61,770 bases of DNA from Thermodesulfovibrio sp. (lineage in GTDB: Bacteria > Nitrospirota > Thermodesulfovibrionia > Thermodesulfovibrionales > UBA6898). The position numbers and the translations under genes are program-made. Numbering within the stretch: position 1 is the first letter of the stretch; every line of letters begins with the position of its first letter. Location: assembly GCA_013824615.1 (NCBI GenBank), contig PNOC01000018.1, positions 1 to 61,770 of the forward strand, written 5' to 3'. Of the stretch, positions 43,772 through 52,145 are shown in pieces. The notes beneath the pieces are model-generated. The model did not search any database. It was not told the origin of the DNA and was given only the letters and a program-made list of their open reading frames with translations.

Positions 43772-44601
43772 GGTTTGTCTCCGAGCAGGCGGGAGAGGTC
43801 CTCTATCCCTTTTGGTGTCCTGGGGCCCAGGCGGTAGAGATCATCGCCAATATAGAAGACTTTATTGTTCTTGACCGCCGGGACGGACTTGAGTCTCTTG
43901 AGAAGGCCTTCGGACATTTTTTGTATGCCTTCCCGCATATCCCCGATGACGATGATGTCCGGAGCCTGACGGAGCAGTTCCTCAATAGAATACTTGGGGT
44001 ATGACACCCGGGCCTTTCCGGCCACATTTTCTGCTCCGAGCAGATTCAACACATCGTCGATGAGGGTCCCCGGGCCGGCAGCAACGAGCGGGTCGGGCCA
44101 GACAATGAAAAATACCCGTTTTTTTCGCAGAGGAGCTGGTTTTTTGAAGCGGCTCAGCGTTGCCTCGATTTCCTGTGCCAGAACTTCCGCCCGCTGTCCT
44201 GCCCCGAAGGCCTGTCCTGCCTCACGCAGGTCGCGCGGGAGCTCGCTGAGCCGGCGGGCAGTAAAGATGTAGGTTTTTATACCCATGGATCTGAGTCGTT
44301 CTTCAAACTCCTTATGGTTCCCGTTAGTCGAAACAGCTACGAGGTCGGGCTTGAGATTCAGAATTGCCTCAAGAGAAGGGTTCCACATGCCGCCTACTTT
44401 CGGTTTCTTTCTGGCTTCTTCAGGGTAGTCGCAGAAGGTGGTAACCCCGATAATCCGGTCGCCGAGTCCCAGGCTGAAAAGTATTTCCGTAATGTTTGGT
44501 GCCAGAGAGATTATCCTCCGGGACGCTTCGCCGTACGATGACGACGGAATAGCGCAGAAAAAAAGCAGCAGGATTAAGAATAGTGTCGCCGGTTTATGCA
44601 C
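43768..44601 (-). CDS. btuF: Cobalamin-binding periplasmic protein
   Basis: A 277-residue periplasmic binding protein for the B12 importer. It starts with GTG 44601 and has a signal peptide (residues 1-24, LFLILLLFFCAIPSSSYGEA). The mature part has RRIISLAPNITEILFSLGLGDRIIGVTTFCDYPEEARKKPKVGG, which is the usual BtuF N-lobe; one helix backbone links the lobes. It overlaps btuC and is controlled by the riboswitch at 44783-44958 with its terminator at 44637-44671, so it is the first gene of btuF-btuC-btuD-cobC. Confidence 0.92.
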   Translation of the reverse strand: MHKPATLFLILLLFFCAIPSSSYGEASRRIISLAPNITEILFSLGLGDRIIGVTTFCDYPEEARKKPKVGGMWNPSLEAILNLKPDLVAVSTNGNHKEFEERLRSMGIKTYIFTARRLSELPRDLREAGQAFGAGQRAEVLAQEIEATLSRFKKPAPLRKKRVFFIVWPDPLVAAGPGTLIDDVLNLLGAENVAGKARVSYPKYSIEELLRQAPDIIVIGDMREGIQKMSEGLLKRLKSVPAVKNNKVFYIGDDLYRLGPRTPKGIEDLSRLLGDKP

Positions 44602-44629
44602 GTGTTTTTATGTTCCTCTTCTCCATAAA

Positions 44630-44671
44630 ATAAAAAAATCCTCGGGACCCATAAAACAAGTCCTGAGGATT
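44630..44671 (-). terminator. Riboswitch-associated intrinsic terminator before btuF
   Basis: On the minus strand a 12-bp stem (AATCCTCAGGAC pairing with GTCCCGAGGATT, one G-T pair, 11-base loop) is followed by a long T-run (TTTTTTATTTT). It lies between the second cobalamin aptamer and btuF, as expected for transcriptional control by B12: ligand-bound aptamer would favour this terminator. Confidence 0.88.
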
Positions 44672-44782
44672 GCACCCTGGTTTACTTTATCCTCACCTTC
44701 CTCCACGGAAAGGCATGTCAGATCAGCGGCTTTCATACACTCAGTGCTGCCTGAGTAGGCACGGTTCGCTGATTACTCTCTT

Positions 44783-44958
44783 GTACAGGCAGGTCTTCTG
44801 GCTCTCCCGGTCTTTGCCAAGCCTTCCCATCCGCTGCGGCGGACAGTGGCGCATTTCCAGCAAAAAACGTCTACTCCGAAACACCGGAGTCGGGACTACA
44901 GCGGCGGGACCGCTCCTGATTCCAACAGGATTCCCTTTTAAGTCAACAACACCTGTAA
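44783..44958 (-). promoter_or_regulatory. Cobalamin riboswitch upstream of btuFCD-cobC
   Basis: On the minus strand the aptamer markers are in order: ACAGGTG, AAAAGGGAATCCTGTTGGAATCAGGAGCGGTCCCGCCGCTGTAG split over 44900-44941, the CGCCACTGTCCGC B12 box, GGGAAGGC, and GAGCCAGAAGACCTGCCTGTA. P1 is formed by 44952-44957 with 44784-44789. About 110 bases further on is a terminator (44630-44671). This is a second, divergent aptamer from the one at btuB. Confidence 0.93.
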
Positions 44959-45095
44959 CTGTTTCTAGTTTGCAGGATGACAGGAGATAAAAGCAACAGT
45001 GTTTTCATCCGGAGCGCCGCAGCAGAACTGCCGTGTTGCAAAAAAAGAACCGACGTTTTATCATTAAAAACAAACAAGGGATGGAAAGAGGTGTT
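44959..45095. other. Intergenic region upstream of riboswitch and lipoprotein gene
   Basis: Holds the divergent start regions of the btuF transcript (minus) and the small lipoprotein gene (plus). No convincing pair of -35/-10 hexamers seen; AT-rich segments near 44985-45065. No gene found. Confidence 0.35.
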
Positions 45096-45521
45096 ATGAA
45101 AAAGACCGTACTGCTGCTTATTGTTGCTCTGTCGTTTGCTGCCTGCGGCGGAAAAAAAGAAGTCAAACAGGTTTCTCAGGAGTCGGCTGCCTATACCGAG
45201 GCGGCTGCTATGGCCGAGACGATACGAAATGCCTTTGTCGGCAATGACCGCGTGGCGCTGCAGAAGAACTCGACAGAGCAGGGTTATCGGGACATCACTG
45301 CCAGCAAGAAGATGTTTGACCAGATTGAGTTGTCATTTACGCCCCGCTGGTTTGAGATTGAGCAGAACCAGGTGCTTCTGAATGTCTCGTGGAAGAGTGT
45401 CTGGACCATCGCGGGCAAGAAGACCGAAGACCGTGGCATGGCTGTCCTGGTGCTGGAGGGCAGGCCGCTGAAGGTCTCAAAAGTCCTGCGTGCCAACCCC
45501 TTTATATACCCGGAACAGTAA
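45096..45521 (+). CDS. Small predicted lipoprotein of unknown function
   Basis: A 141-residue protein. The ATG at 45096 follows AAAGAGG and opens a type II signal: MKKTVLLLIVALSFAAC, with lipobox SFAAC. The mature part starts GGKKEVKQ and has a helical segment (AAAMAETIRNAFVGNDRVALQKNSTEQG), then a short beta-rich part (FTPRWFEIEQNQVLLNVSWKSVWTIAGKK). It resembles small NTF2-like folds seen in many lipoproteins, but I cannot assign it firmly. Upstream frame to 45033 is not supported. It stands between the B12 operon and a convergent fmdB-type gene. Confidence 0.78.
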   Translation: MKKTVLLLIVALSFAACGGKKEVKQVSQESAAYTEAAAMAETIRNAFVGNDRVALQKNSTEQGYRDITASKKMFDQIELSFTPRWFEIEQNQVLLNVSWKSVWTIAGKKTEDRGMAVLVLEGRPLKVSKVLRANPFIYPEQ

Positions 45522-45524
45522 AAG

Positions 45525-45740
45525 CTATTTACAGGTGCTGCAGGAGCCTCCGCTGCAGGAGCTGCAGCCTGACGAAGAACCGGCAGCAGGCGGCTTCTCC
45601 CCGCCGCTCATTCCGAAGGTTGACATCTTTTTCCTGATATTTCCGGCAGAGCATTTCGGACACTGCACCGTGGTGCCTGCAAAGACCAGTTTCTCGAACT
45701 CTTCACCACAGTCATTGCAGGCATATTCAAAAATAGGCAT
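45525..45740 (-). CDS. FmdB-type zinc ribbon protein
   Basis: A 71-residue protein with the regulatory-protein FmdB start: MPIFEYACNDCGEEFEKLV and the second CPKC pair, forming a four-cysteine zinc ribbon in residues 8-33. The tail is flexible, Ser/Gly/Cys-rich with the run SSGCSSCSGGSCSTCK giving five further cysteines that may bind metal. Such proteins are common small putative regulators of unclear function. It follows transaldolase by seven bases, so it is probably co-transcribed. Confidence 0.88.
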   Translation of the reverse strand: MPIFEYACNDCGEEFEKLVFAGTTVQCPKCSAGNIRKKMSTFGMSGGEKPPAAGSSSGCSSCSGGSCSTCK

Positions 45741-45747
45741 AAAAGTA

Positions 45748-46413
45748 TTATTTTCCCGAAGAGGATTTCTTCTTCGGGACCTTTTCCCAGTCCTTTAAGA
45801 ACTTTGCGAGTCCTATATCGGTCAGCGGATGCTTTATCAGCTGCGTGATGACAGAATACGGGATCGTTGCAATGTCCGCACCCATCCGGGCGGCGTCGAG
45901 GACATGGAGAGGGTTTCTTATGCTGGCGACAATAATCTCGGTATCAAATAAATAGTTGTCGTAAATATCGACGATCTCCTGGACGATAGCCATGCCGTCA
46001 TGACTGATGTCATCGAGTCTTCCGACAAAAGGGCTGACAAACGTTGCCCCTGCTTTTGCCGCAAGCAGCGCCTGCGTGGAAGAGAATATGAGGGTGACAT
46101 TGGTTCTGATGCCGGCTGCCGACAATTTTTTTACGGCCTTCAGCCCTTCCTCGATCATCGGGATTTTAATAACGATATTTTTATGGATCTTCGCCAGGAC
46201 TGTCGCCTCCCTGATCATTTCACCGGCAGTAAGGCCGACCACCTCGGCGCTGACCGGCCCGTCAACAATGCTGCAGATTGCTTTGAAGGTCTCAACAGGG
46301 TCCTTGCCTTCCTTCGCCAGAAGTGACGGGTTCGTGGTTACGCCATCGACCACCCCGAGATCCCATGCCTTTTTGATTTCGTCAATGTTTGCTGTGTCAA
46401 TAAAGAATTTCAT
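45748..46413 (-). CDS. tal: Transaldolase (small, FSA/TalC type)
   Basis: A 221-residue class I aldolase. It starts [36 protein letters not shown], has [53 protein letters not shown], and the Schiff-base lysine is in the IVIKIPM strand as in the MipB/TalC family. It moves a dihydroxyacetone unit between sugar phosphates in the non-oxidative pentose pathway. C-terminal extension PKKKSSSGK is unusually basic. Start ATG 46413 has AAGGTGG upstream. Followed by the fmdB-type gene. Confidence 0.95.
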   Translation of the reverse strand: MKFFIDTANIDEIKKAWDLGVVDGVTTNPSLLAKEGKDPVETFKAICSIVDGPVSAEVVGLTAGEMIREATVLAKIHKNIVIKIPMIEEGLKAVKKLSAAGIRTNVTLIFSSTQALLAAKAGATFVSPFVGRLDDISHDGMAIVQEIVDIYDNYLFDTEIIVASIRNPLHVLDAARMGADIATIPYSVITQLIKHPLTDIGLAKFLKDWEKVPKKKSSSGK

Positions 46414-46856
46414 GAAACCACCTTGCTTTTTTATAGAAACTTATGATTATAATGACGGGGCTGCAATTCAGCAGCATACATTTAATAACTGCTTTAGTAT
46501 AAAAAAAAGTATAAAAAATCGCAACTTTGTTTTTTTAACTGACTGATTTCAATGAATTATTATCTTTTTGAGGCTTGTGAGGCATTTATTGTGCTGTCGG
46601 CTGATAATTCTGGAATCAGATAAATAAGTAATTCTTATCTATTTATCAGAAATATGAATTTGACTTAAAAAAAAGGTGAGGCTTATAGTTATAGGGTTGT
46701 AAAAATATTATAACTGCCATAAGTAAAATTTATTTGAATATCATATGGTGTTTCGGAAAGCAGACCGTGGACGCAAAACCGCTTCGTACAGACTGAACAG
46801 ACTATCAGTAAAAGATACGTTACTGACTTTAATTTAATTCACAGGAGGAATACAGA
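46414..46856. other. AT-rich intergenic region between transaldolase and sat
   Basis: The 443-base gap is markedly AT-rich, with runs of A and T and no open frame that looks coding. It contains the sat promoter/dyad at 46619-46689 and a 167-base leader. A short stretch GGACGCAAAACC (46769-46780) recalls the core of c-di-GMP riboswitches but the rest of that motif is missing. Transcription from here goes right to sat, and left to the transaldolase gene. Confidence 0.6.
46619..46689 (+). promoter_or_regulatory. Promoter and dyad upstream of sat
   Basis: TTGACT (46660-46665) and TATAGT (46684-46689), 18 bases apart, form a good sigma70-type promoter. Just upstream lies an inverted repeat GATAAATA-N13-TATTTATC (46619-46647), a possible operator. 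The transcript would have a leader of about 160 bases before the sat ATG. Confidence 0.65.
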
Positions 46857-48056
46857 ATGTCTTTGATTAAGCCACATGGTTCAGACGCACTAAATCCATT
46901 ATTTGTATATGACACGGCTGAAAATGAAGCCCTGCAGAAAAAAGCTGAAGGTCTTGCTTCCATTGTTGTGAGTTCAGCTACTGCAGCGAATGCGGTTATG
47001 CTGGGCGGTGGCTACTTCAACCCCTTGACCGGTTATATGAATAAGGCCGATGCCCTGTCTGTTGCTAAGAGCATGAAAACAGCATCCGGCTTGTTCTGGC
47101 CTGTTCCCGTCTTGAACCTGGTCAAAGATGCCGGTGGCGTTAAGGCCGGCGACCGGATAGCACTGAAAGATCCTAACATCGATGGCCATCCCATTCTTGC
47201 AGTTATGGATGTGGAAGCGGTGGAAGAGTTCAGCGATGCAGAGATGGCGATGATGTCTCAGGAAATTTATCGTCCTCGTGCTGAGGAAGCACATCCCGGA
47301 GTTGAAGCCTTCAATTCTCAGGGTAAGATCTGCATATCAGGTCCGATCAAAGTATTAAACTTTTCTTACTTCCAGTCTGAATTCCCGGACACGTTCCGCA
47401 CTGCAGTTGAAATCCGCAACGAGATCGCTGAGCGCGGCTGGAGTAAGGTCGTTGCCTTCCAGACGCGCAACCCGATGCATCTTGCTCACGAAGAACTTTG
47501 CCATATGGCCATGAAGCGCCTGGGCTGTGACGGTCTGGTTATTCATATGCTGCTTGGCAAGCTGAAGCCGGGAGATATACCCGCACCTGTGCGTGATGCT
47601 GCGATCCGTAAAATGGTTGAGCTCTATTTCCCCAAAAACAGCGCAATGGTTACCGGGTACGGCTTCGATATGCTTTATGCCGGCCCGAAAGAAGCTGTAT
47701 TGCATGCAGTATTCCGCCAGAACATGGGCGCAACGCACTTCATTGTCGGTCGTGACCATGCGGGCGTCGGCGATCACTATGGTGCATTTGATGCGCAGAC
47801 CATCTTTGATAATGAGGTGCCTGCCGGTGCACTTAAAATTGAAATCTTCAAAGCTGACCACACTGCCTACTCGAAGAAACTGGACAAGGTTGTAATGATG
47901 TGTGAAGCACCTGATCATGTAAAAGAAGACTTTGTTCTGCTTTCAGGTACAAAAGTTCGTGAAATGCTGGGTAAAGGTATTGCACCACCCAAAGAATTCT
48001 CACGGCCTGAAGTGGCTGAAATTCTGATTAAATACTATCAGAGTCTTGAAAAATAA
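46857..48056 (+). CDS. sat: Sulfate adenylyltransferase (dissimilatory ATP sulfurylase)
   Basis: A 399-residue homo-oligomeric ATP sulfurylase that activates sulfate with ATP to APS and pyrophosphate, the first step of sulfate reduction. The sulfate/ATP site is QTRNPMHLAHEELC (QxRNP and HxxH), then VGRDHAGVGDHYGAFDAQTIF, and LSGTKVREMLGKG with the C-terminal ISGTxxR-type motif. There is no APS kinase domain, as expected for dissimilatory enzymes. Site AGGAGG about seven bases from ATG. It has its own promoter and a 230-base gap before aprB. The released PPi can be used by HppA nearby. Confidence 0.97.
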   Translation: MSLIKPHGSDALNPLFVYDTAENEALQKKAEGLASIVVSSATAANAVMLGGGYFNPLTGYMNKADALSVAKSMKTASGLFWPVPVLNLVKDAGGVKAGDRIALKDPNIDGHPILAVMDVEAVEEFSDAEMAMMSQEIYRPRAEEAHPGVEAFNSQGKICISGPIKVLNFSYFQSEFPDTFRTAVEIRNEIAERGWSKVVAFQTRNPMHLAHEELCHMAMKRLGCDGLVIHMLLGKLKPGDIPAPVRDAAIRKMVELYFPKNSAMVTGYGFDMLYAGPKEAVLHAVFRQNMGATHFIVGRDHAGVGDHYGAFDAQTIFDNEVPAGALKIEIFKADHTAYSKKLDKVVMMCEAPDHVKEDFVLLSGTKVREMLGKGIAPPKEFSRPEVAEILIKYYQSLEK

Positions 48057-48286
48057 ATTCATCATTCATACGTAAAGGCAACGCACAGAGAAAGGCGCAT
48101 AATTATCGACTTCATTAAGATATGGGCTGCGGGCAAGGGGCGGAGGATACGCCCCGCTGCCCCGTTGCCCGTTACGAAGATGAGAGGGGGTGAAGTACCG
48201 GCATCATTAAAAGGAAGCAGGTTTGTTAGAGTGCTTATCTATAATCATCTACATCACCAATAAAAAATCTCAAAGGAGGTTAGTTA
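48057..48286 (+). other. Intergenic leader between sat and aprBA with compound hairpin
   Basis: It contains a GC-rich stem-loop at 48130-48171 (CGGGCAA...TTGCCCG outside GGGGCG/CGCCCC) with no T-run, which may protect the sat mRNA end. A TATAAT hexamer at 48240-48245 might be the -10 of the aprBA promoter but no matching -35 is seen at normal distance. A strong ribosome site AAAGGAGG precedes aprB. Confidence 0.5.
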
Positions 48287-48724
48287 ATGCCAAGTTTTGT
48301 TATTACAGAGAAGTGTGACGGTTGCAAGGCGCAGGATAAGACTGCTTGCCAGTATATCTGCCCCAATGACCTCATGACCCTCAACAGGGATCTCATGAAG
48401 GCATACAATCAGGAGCCGGAGCAGTGCTGGGAGTGCTACAACTGCGTGAAGATCTGCCCTCAGCAGGCTATTGAGGTACGGGCTTATCAGGATTTCGCAC
48501 CCCTGGGTGGAAACGTTATCCCGATGAGAGGTACTGACTCCATCATGTGGACGATCAAGTTCAGGAACGGATCCCTCAAAAGGTTCAAATTCCCGATCAG
48601 ACTGACCGCAGAAGGCTCGGTTGATCCGTATGCAGGCAAGCCGGCTGCAGATCTGTCCAAGCTGAAGCAGCCAGGGTTTTTCACACATCAGGGTGCGGGC
48701 AAGACCATGCCCTCACTGAAATAA
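48287..48724 (+). CDS. aprB: Adenylylsulfate reductase beta subunit
   Basis: A 145-residue iron-sulfur subunit. Two [4Fe-4S] clusters are bound by CDGCKAQDKTACQYICP (an expanded first motif typical of AprB) and CWECYNCVKICP. The C-terminal tail (about 95-145) with TIKFRNGSLKRFKFPIRLT wraps the alpha subunit in known structures. It transfers electrons from QmoABC to the FAD of AprA. It lies just before aprA with a 12-base gap. Confidence 0.97.
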   Translation: MPSFVITEKCDGCKAQDKTACQYICPNDLMTLNRDLMKAYNQEPEQCWECYNCVKICPQQAIEVRAYQDFAPLGGNVIPMRGTDSIMWTIKFRNGSLKRFKFPIRLTAEGSVDPYAGKPAADLSKLKQPGFFTHQGAGKTMPSLK

Positions 48725-48736
48725 GGAGGCTAAATA

Positions 48737-50740
48737 ATGGAAAAAGAAACCTGTACGTTTTCATTTTGCCAGAAGCCTGAGGTGGTTGAGGTAGAAACCG
48801 ATATCCTTCTCATCGGCGGCGGTATGGCATGCTGCGGTTCAGCCTATGAGGCAACGCAGTGGGCAAAAGGCAAGAACATCAAGATCACCATGGTCGACAA
48901 GGCAGCAACAGACAGATCCGGTGCCGTGGCCATGGGACTTTCCGCAATCAATACCTATATGGGTGAGAATGACCCCAAGGATTATGTGAAGATGGTCAGA
49001 GGCGACCTCATGGGCATAACAAGAGATGATCTCGTTTATGACCTTGGCAGGCACGTCGATGATTCCGTCCAGCTCTTCGAAGAATGGGGTCTCCCCATCT
49101 GGAAAAAAGGCGATGACGGCTTCTCCCTCGACGGCTTCCAGGCAAGAGATGCCGGCAAGAAGCTGCTGAAGGACGGCGGCGAGCCGGTTCGTTCCGGCAA
49201 ATGGCAGATCATGATCAACGGTGAATCCTACAAAGTCATCGTTGCAGAGGCTGCAAAGAAGGCCCTTGAACTCAACAGGGCTGAGACCGGTGTTGCACAG
49301 AACCACTATGAAAGAGTATTCATCGTAAAACTTTACCATGATGCCAACGACCCCAAGAGGGTTGCAGCAGCAGCCGGCTTCAGCGTAAGAGAGAACAAGA
49401 TATACCTCTTTAAGGCAAAGGTCATGATCAACGCCTCAGGCGGAGCAGTTAACGTCTTCAGGCCGCGTTCGACCCAGGAAGGCCAGGGCCGCGCATGGTA
49501 TCCTGTATGGAACTCAGGTTCAGGCTATGCACTCGGTCTTCAGGCCGGCGCAGAGCTGACCATGATGGAAAACAGGTTCGTGCCTGCACGGTTTAAGGAC
49601 GGCTACGGTCCTGTCGGCGCATGGTTCCTCTTCTTCAAGGCAAAGGCAACCAACGCACTCGGCGAAGACTATTGCGTCGGCTCCAACTTTGAAGAGACTT
49701 CAAAGCTCTACAGCCCCTATGCTGCAAAGCTCGGCACCTGCATCAGAAACCATATGATGATGATGGACATGAAGGCAGGCAAGGGCCCGATCTATCTGAA
49801 TACCCATACAGCCATGGATATTCTCAGCGCGAACTTCAAGGAAAAGCTTGGCGACAAAGAAGGCGCCAAGAAGATCAAGCACCTTGAGGCAGAGGCATGG
49901 GAAGACTTCCTCGATATGGCTATTGGTCAGGCCGGTCTCTGGGCCTGCAAGAACATCGAGCCGAACAAGGAGCCTTCAGAAATCATGCCGACCGAGCCGT
50001 ATCTCCTCGGTTCACATGCAGGCTGTGCAGGCTTCTGGTGCAGCGGACCTGACGATCTTGGTGCACCTGCCCATTACAACTGGGGCTACAACAGGATGTC
50101 CACCGTCCCCGGCCTCTTTATGGCTGGCGACATCTGCGGCGCATCCGGCCACAAGTTCTCCTCCGGCTCACATGCAGAAGGAAGAATTGCAGCCAAGTCA
50201 GCACTGCAGTTCATGTTTGACCACGCAGATTACAAGCCTGCGATCAAGGAGACTGCAGACCAGATTGCAGCAGACCTTTACTTCCCGTTTGAGACGTATG
50301 AGAAGTACAAGACTGTTTCAACTGATCCGGCAATCAACCCTCATTACATCAGGCCGAAGATGCTCCAGACCAGACTGCAGAAGATTTCCGACGAGTACTT
50401 TGGCGGAATCTCCACCTGGTACATGACATCCAAGACCATGCTGAACGAAGGTCTGAAGCTGCTTGAAATGCTCAAGGAAGATGCTGCCCTCATGGGCGCA
50501 AGCAACCTCCATGAGCTGATGAGATGCTGGGAGAACTACCACAGAATCCTTTCTGTTGAGGCACATGCCCGTCATATCCTCTTCAGGGAAGAGACCAGGT
50601 ATCCTGGCTACTACTACAGAGGCGACTTCCTTGCTATCAATGATACAGACTGGAAGTGCTTTGTCAACTCGAAGTATGATGCTGAAAAGAACACATGGGA
50701 ACTGAAGAAGGTCCCGTATGTTTCGCTCGTAGCAGACTAG
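48737..50740 (+). CDS. aprA: Adenylylsulfate reductase alpha subunit
   Basis: A 667-residue FAD subunit that reduces APS to sulfite and AMP. Near the N-terminus is the FAD-binding IGGGMACCGSAYEA, followed by DRSGAVAMGLSAINTYMG; later AGDICGASGHKFSSGSHAEGRIAAKSA near residue 460-490 gives the second FAD loop. Length matches AprA of sulfate reducers. Site AAGGAGG is about eight bases before ATG. The stop is followed by a strong hairpin and a set of palindromes before qmoA. Codon use is highly biased (Leu CTC/CTT, Lys AAG, Gly GGC), as expected for an abundant enzyme. Confidence 0.98.
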   Translation: MEKETCTFSFCQKPEVVEVETDILLIGGGMACCGSAYEATQWAKGKNIKITMVDKAATDRSGAVAMGLSAINTYMGENDPKDYVKMVRGDLMGITRDDLVYDLGRHVDDSVQLFEEWGLPIWKKGDDGFSLDGFQARDAGKKLLKDGGEPVRSGKWQIMINGESYKVIVAEAAKKALELNRAETGVAQNHYERVFIVKLYHDANDPKRVAAAAGFSVRENKIYLFKAKVMINASGGAVNVFRPRSTQEGQGRAWYPVWNSGSGYALGLQAGAELTMMENRFVPARFKDGYGPVGAWFLFFKAKATNALGEDYCVGSNFEETSKLYSPYAAKLGTCIRNHMMMMDMKAGKGPIYLNTHTAMDILSANFKEKLGDKEGAKKIKHLEAEAWEDFLDMAIGQAGLWACKNIEPNKEPSEIMPTEPYLLGSHAGCAGFWCSGPDDLGAPAHYNWGYNRMSTVPGLFMAGDICGASGHKFSSGSHAEGRIAAKSALQFMFDHADYKPAIKETADQIAADLYFPFETYEKYKTVSTDPAINPHYIRPKMLQTRLQKISDEYFGGISTWYMTSKTMLNEGLKLLEMLKEDAALMGASNLHELMRCWENYHRILSVEAHARHILFREETRYPGYYYRGDFLAINDTDWKCFVNSKYDAEKNTWELKKVPYVSLVAD

Positions 50741-50747
50741 TCACCTG

Positions 50748-50775
50748 TGCAGGGAGGGCGCAAGCCCTCCCTGCA
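50748..50775 (+). terminator. Hairpin with GCAA tetraloop after aprA
   Basis: A perfect 12-bp stem (TGCAGGGAGGGC / GCCCTCCCTGCA) capped by GCAA, a stable GNRA loop. A short TCTTTAT follows, so it may partly terminate or protect the aprBA transcript, letting qmo be expressed at a different level. Confidence 0.7.
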
Positions 50776-50808
50776 TCTTTATACAGCGCAATGCACAATG
50801 CACAGCGC

Positions 50809-50834
50809 AAAACCGGTTTTTGTACTGTACAGTA
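50809..50834. repeat. Two adjacent 12-bp palindromes between aprA and qmoA
   Basis: AAAACCGGTTTT (50809-50820) and TACTGTACAGTA (50823-50834) are each perfect palindromes, separated by two bases. Both are flanked by similar GCAATGCAC-type sequences on each side. This lies 50 bases before qmoA and could be a regulator binding site or a cruciform-forming repeat. Confidence 0.6.
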
Positions 50835-50883
50835 TGCATTTTGCACTCGAGCAAACTGACTTACTGCCTAAAGGAGGATAAGC

Positions 50884-52137
50884 ATGGCAGAAAATAAAAA
50901 AGTACTTGTTATCGGAGGCGGCTTCAGCGGCCTTACGGCAGCGGTTGAAACGGCTGAGGCAGGGTCCGAGGTTATTATTGTTGAAAAGACCCCCTTCTTT
51001 GGCGGCAGGGTAACGCAGCTCAATAAATATTTCCCGAAGCTTTGCCCCCCCAACTGCGGTCTTGAAATAAATTTCAAGCGGATCAAGAACAGTGGAGACG
51101 TAGCGTACCATACCCTCGCCGAGGTCGAAAAAATCACCGGGCAGGAGGGTGCCTTTGAAGTAACCGTCAAGATTAAACCCCGGTATGTCAATGATAAGTG
51201 CGTCGGTTGTAATGCCTGCGCCGAGGCCTGTCCTGTCGAGATGCCGAACGAGTTCAACTTCGGGCTGGATACAACAAAGGCCGCCTACATAACGCATAAT
51301 CAGGCATTTCCGTTCATTTATGCAATTGATGACCGGTACTGCAAGGGCAAGGCCTGCGGCAAATGCGCCGAGGCCTGTAAATACAATGCGATTGACCTTG
51401 ATATGAAGCCGGAGACCATAACGCTCAAGGTGAGTTCAATCATTTTGGCCGCGGGCTGGGACCTGTATGATGTTTCGAAGCTCGACAACCTGGGCGGCGG
51501 AAAAATCAAGAACGTTATCACCAACATGCAGATGGAGCGGCTCGCCTCCCCGAACGGGCCGACCGCAGGCAAGGTACTCAGGCCGTCCGACGGGAAAGAG
51601 GTGAAGAACATCGCCTTTGTCCAGTGCGCCGGAAGCAGGGATGAAAACCATCTGCCATATTGTTCCTTTATCTGCTGCATGGCATCTTTGAAGCAGGCAA
51701 CCTATGTCAGGGAACAGTACCCTGATGCCAAGGCCGAGATTTTCTATATCGATATCAGGACCCCCGGACGCTACGAGCAGTTCTACTGGAAGGTCAAGGA
51801 CGACCCGAATGTTACTCTGACAAAGGGCAAGGTTGCCGGTATAACGGAAGACCCGGCCACCGGGGACGTTATACTCGAGGCAGAGGATATCTTTGGAGGC
51901 AAGAAGATCAGGAGGTCCTTTGATATGGTTGTCCTTGCCGCAGGCATGGTTCCGTCAACAAAGAATTCGAAGATCCCCGTTGAAGTCTCGTTAACACCAG
52001 ACGGCTTTGTGCTGCCTGCAACCCTTCAAAAGGGTATCTACGCAGTCGGCACGCTCAAGAGCCCGGTTGATGTTGCTAAGTCAGTTCAGGATGCAACAGG
52101 GGTTGCAATAAAAAGCATTCAGAGTGCGAGGAGGTAG
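50884..52137 (+). CDS. qmoA: Quinone-interacting membrane-bound oxidoreductase subunit A
   Basis: A 417-residue soluble HdrA-like flavoprotein subunit. The N-terminus has IGGGFSGLTAAVETAEAGSEV (FAD). Unlike full HdrA, it has one ferredoxin-like motif (CVGCNACAEACPVEMP) near residue 103 and a second cysteine group (CKGKACGKCAEACKYNAIDLD), and lacks the C-terminal HdrA extension. It is part of the Qmo complex that carries electrons from menaquinol to AprBA. Ribosome site AAAGGAGG. The stop is followed eight bases later by qmoB. Confidence 0.95.
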   Translation: MAENKKVLVIGGGFSGLTAAVETAEAGSEVIIVEKTPFFGGRVTQLNKYFPKLCPPNCGLEINFKRIKNSGDVAYHTLAEVEKITGQEGAFEVTVKIKPRYVNDKCVGCNACAEACPVEMPNEFNFGLDTTKAAYITHNQAFPFIYAIDDRYCKGKACGKCAEACKYNAIDLDMKPETITLKVSSIILAAGWDLYDVSKLDNLGGGKIKNVITNMQMERLASPNGPTAGKVLRPSDGKEVKNIAFVQCAGSRDENHLPYCSFICCMASLKQATYVREQYPDAKAEIFYIDIRTPGRYEQFYWKVKDDPNVTLTKGKVAGITEDPATGDVILEAEDIFGGKKIRRSFDMVVLAAGMVPSTKNSKIPVEVSLTPDGFVLPATLQKGIYAVGTLKSPVDVAKSVQDATGVAIKSIQSARR

Positions 52138-52145
52138 AGGCTACA

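Noticed and set aside
46769-46780. GGACGCAAAACC in the sat leader, similar to the c-di-GMP (GEMM) riboswitch core
   Set aside because: The partner half of the aptamer (the GGCAAACC segment and the P2 tetraloop arm) is missing, so it is most likely chance.
48130-48171. GC-rich hairpin between sat and aprB as terminator
   Set aside because: The stem is interrupted and asymmetric, and there is no T-run; kept only as leader structure.
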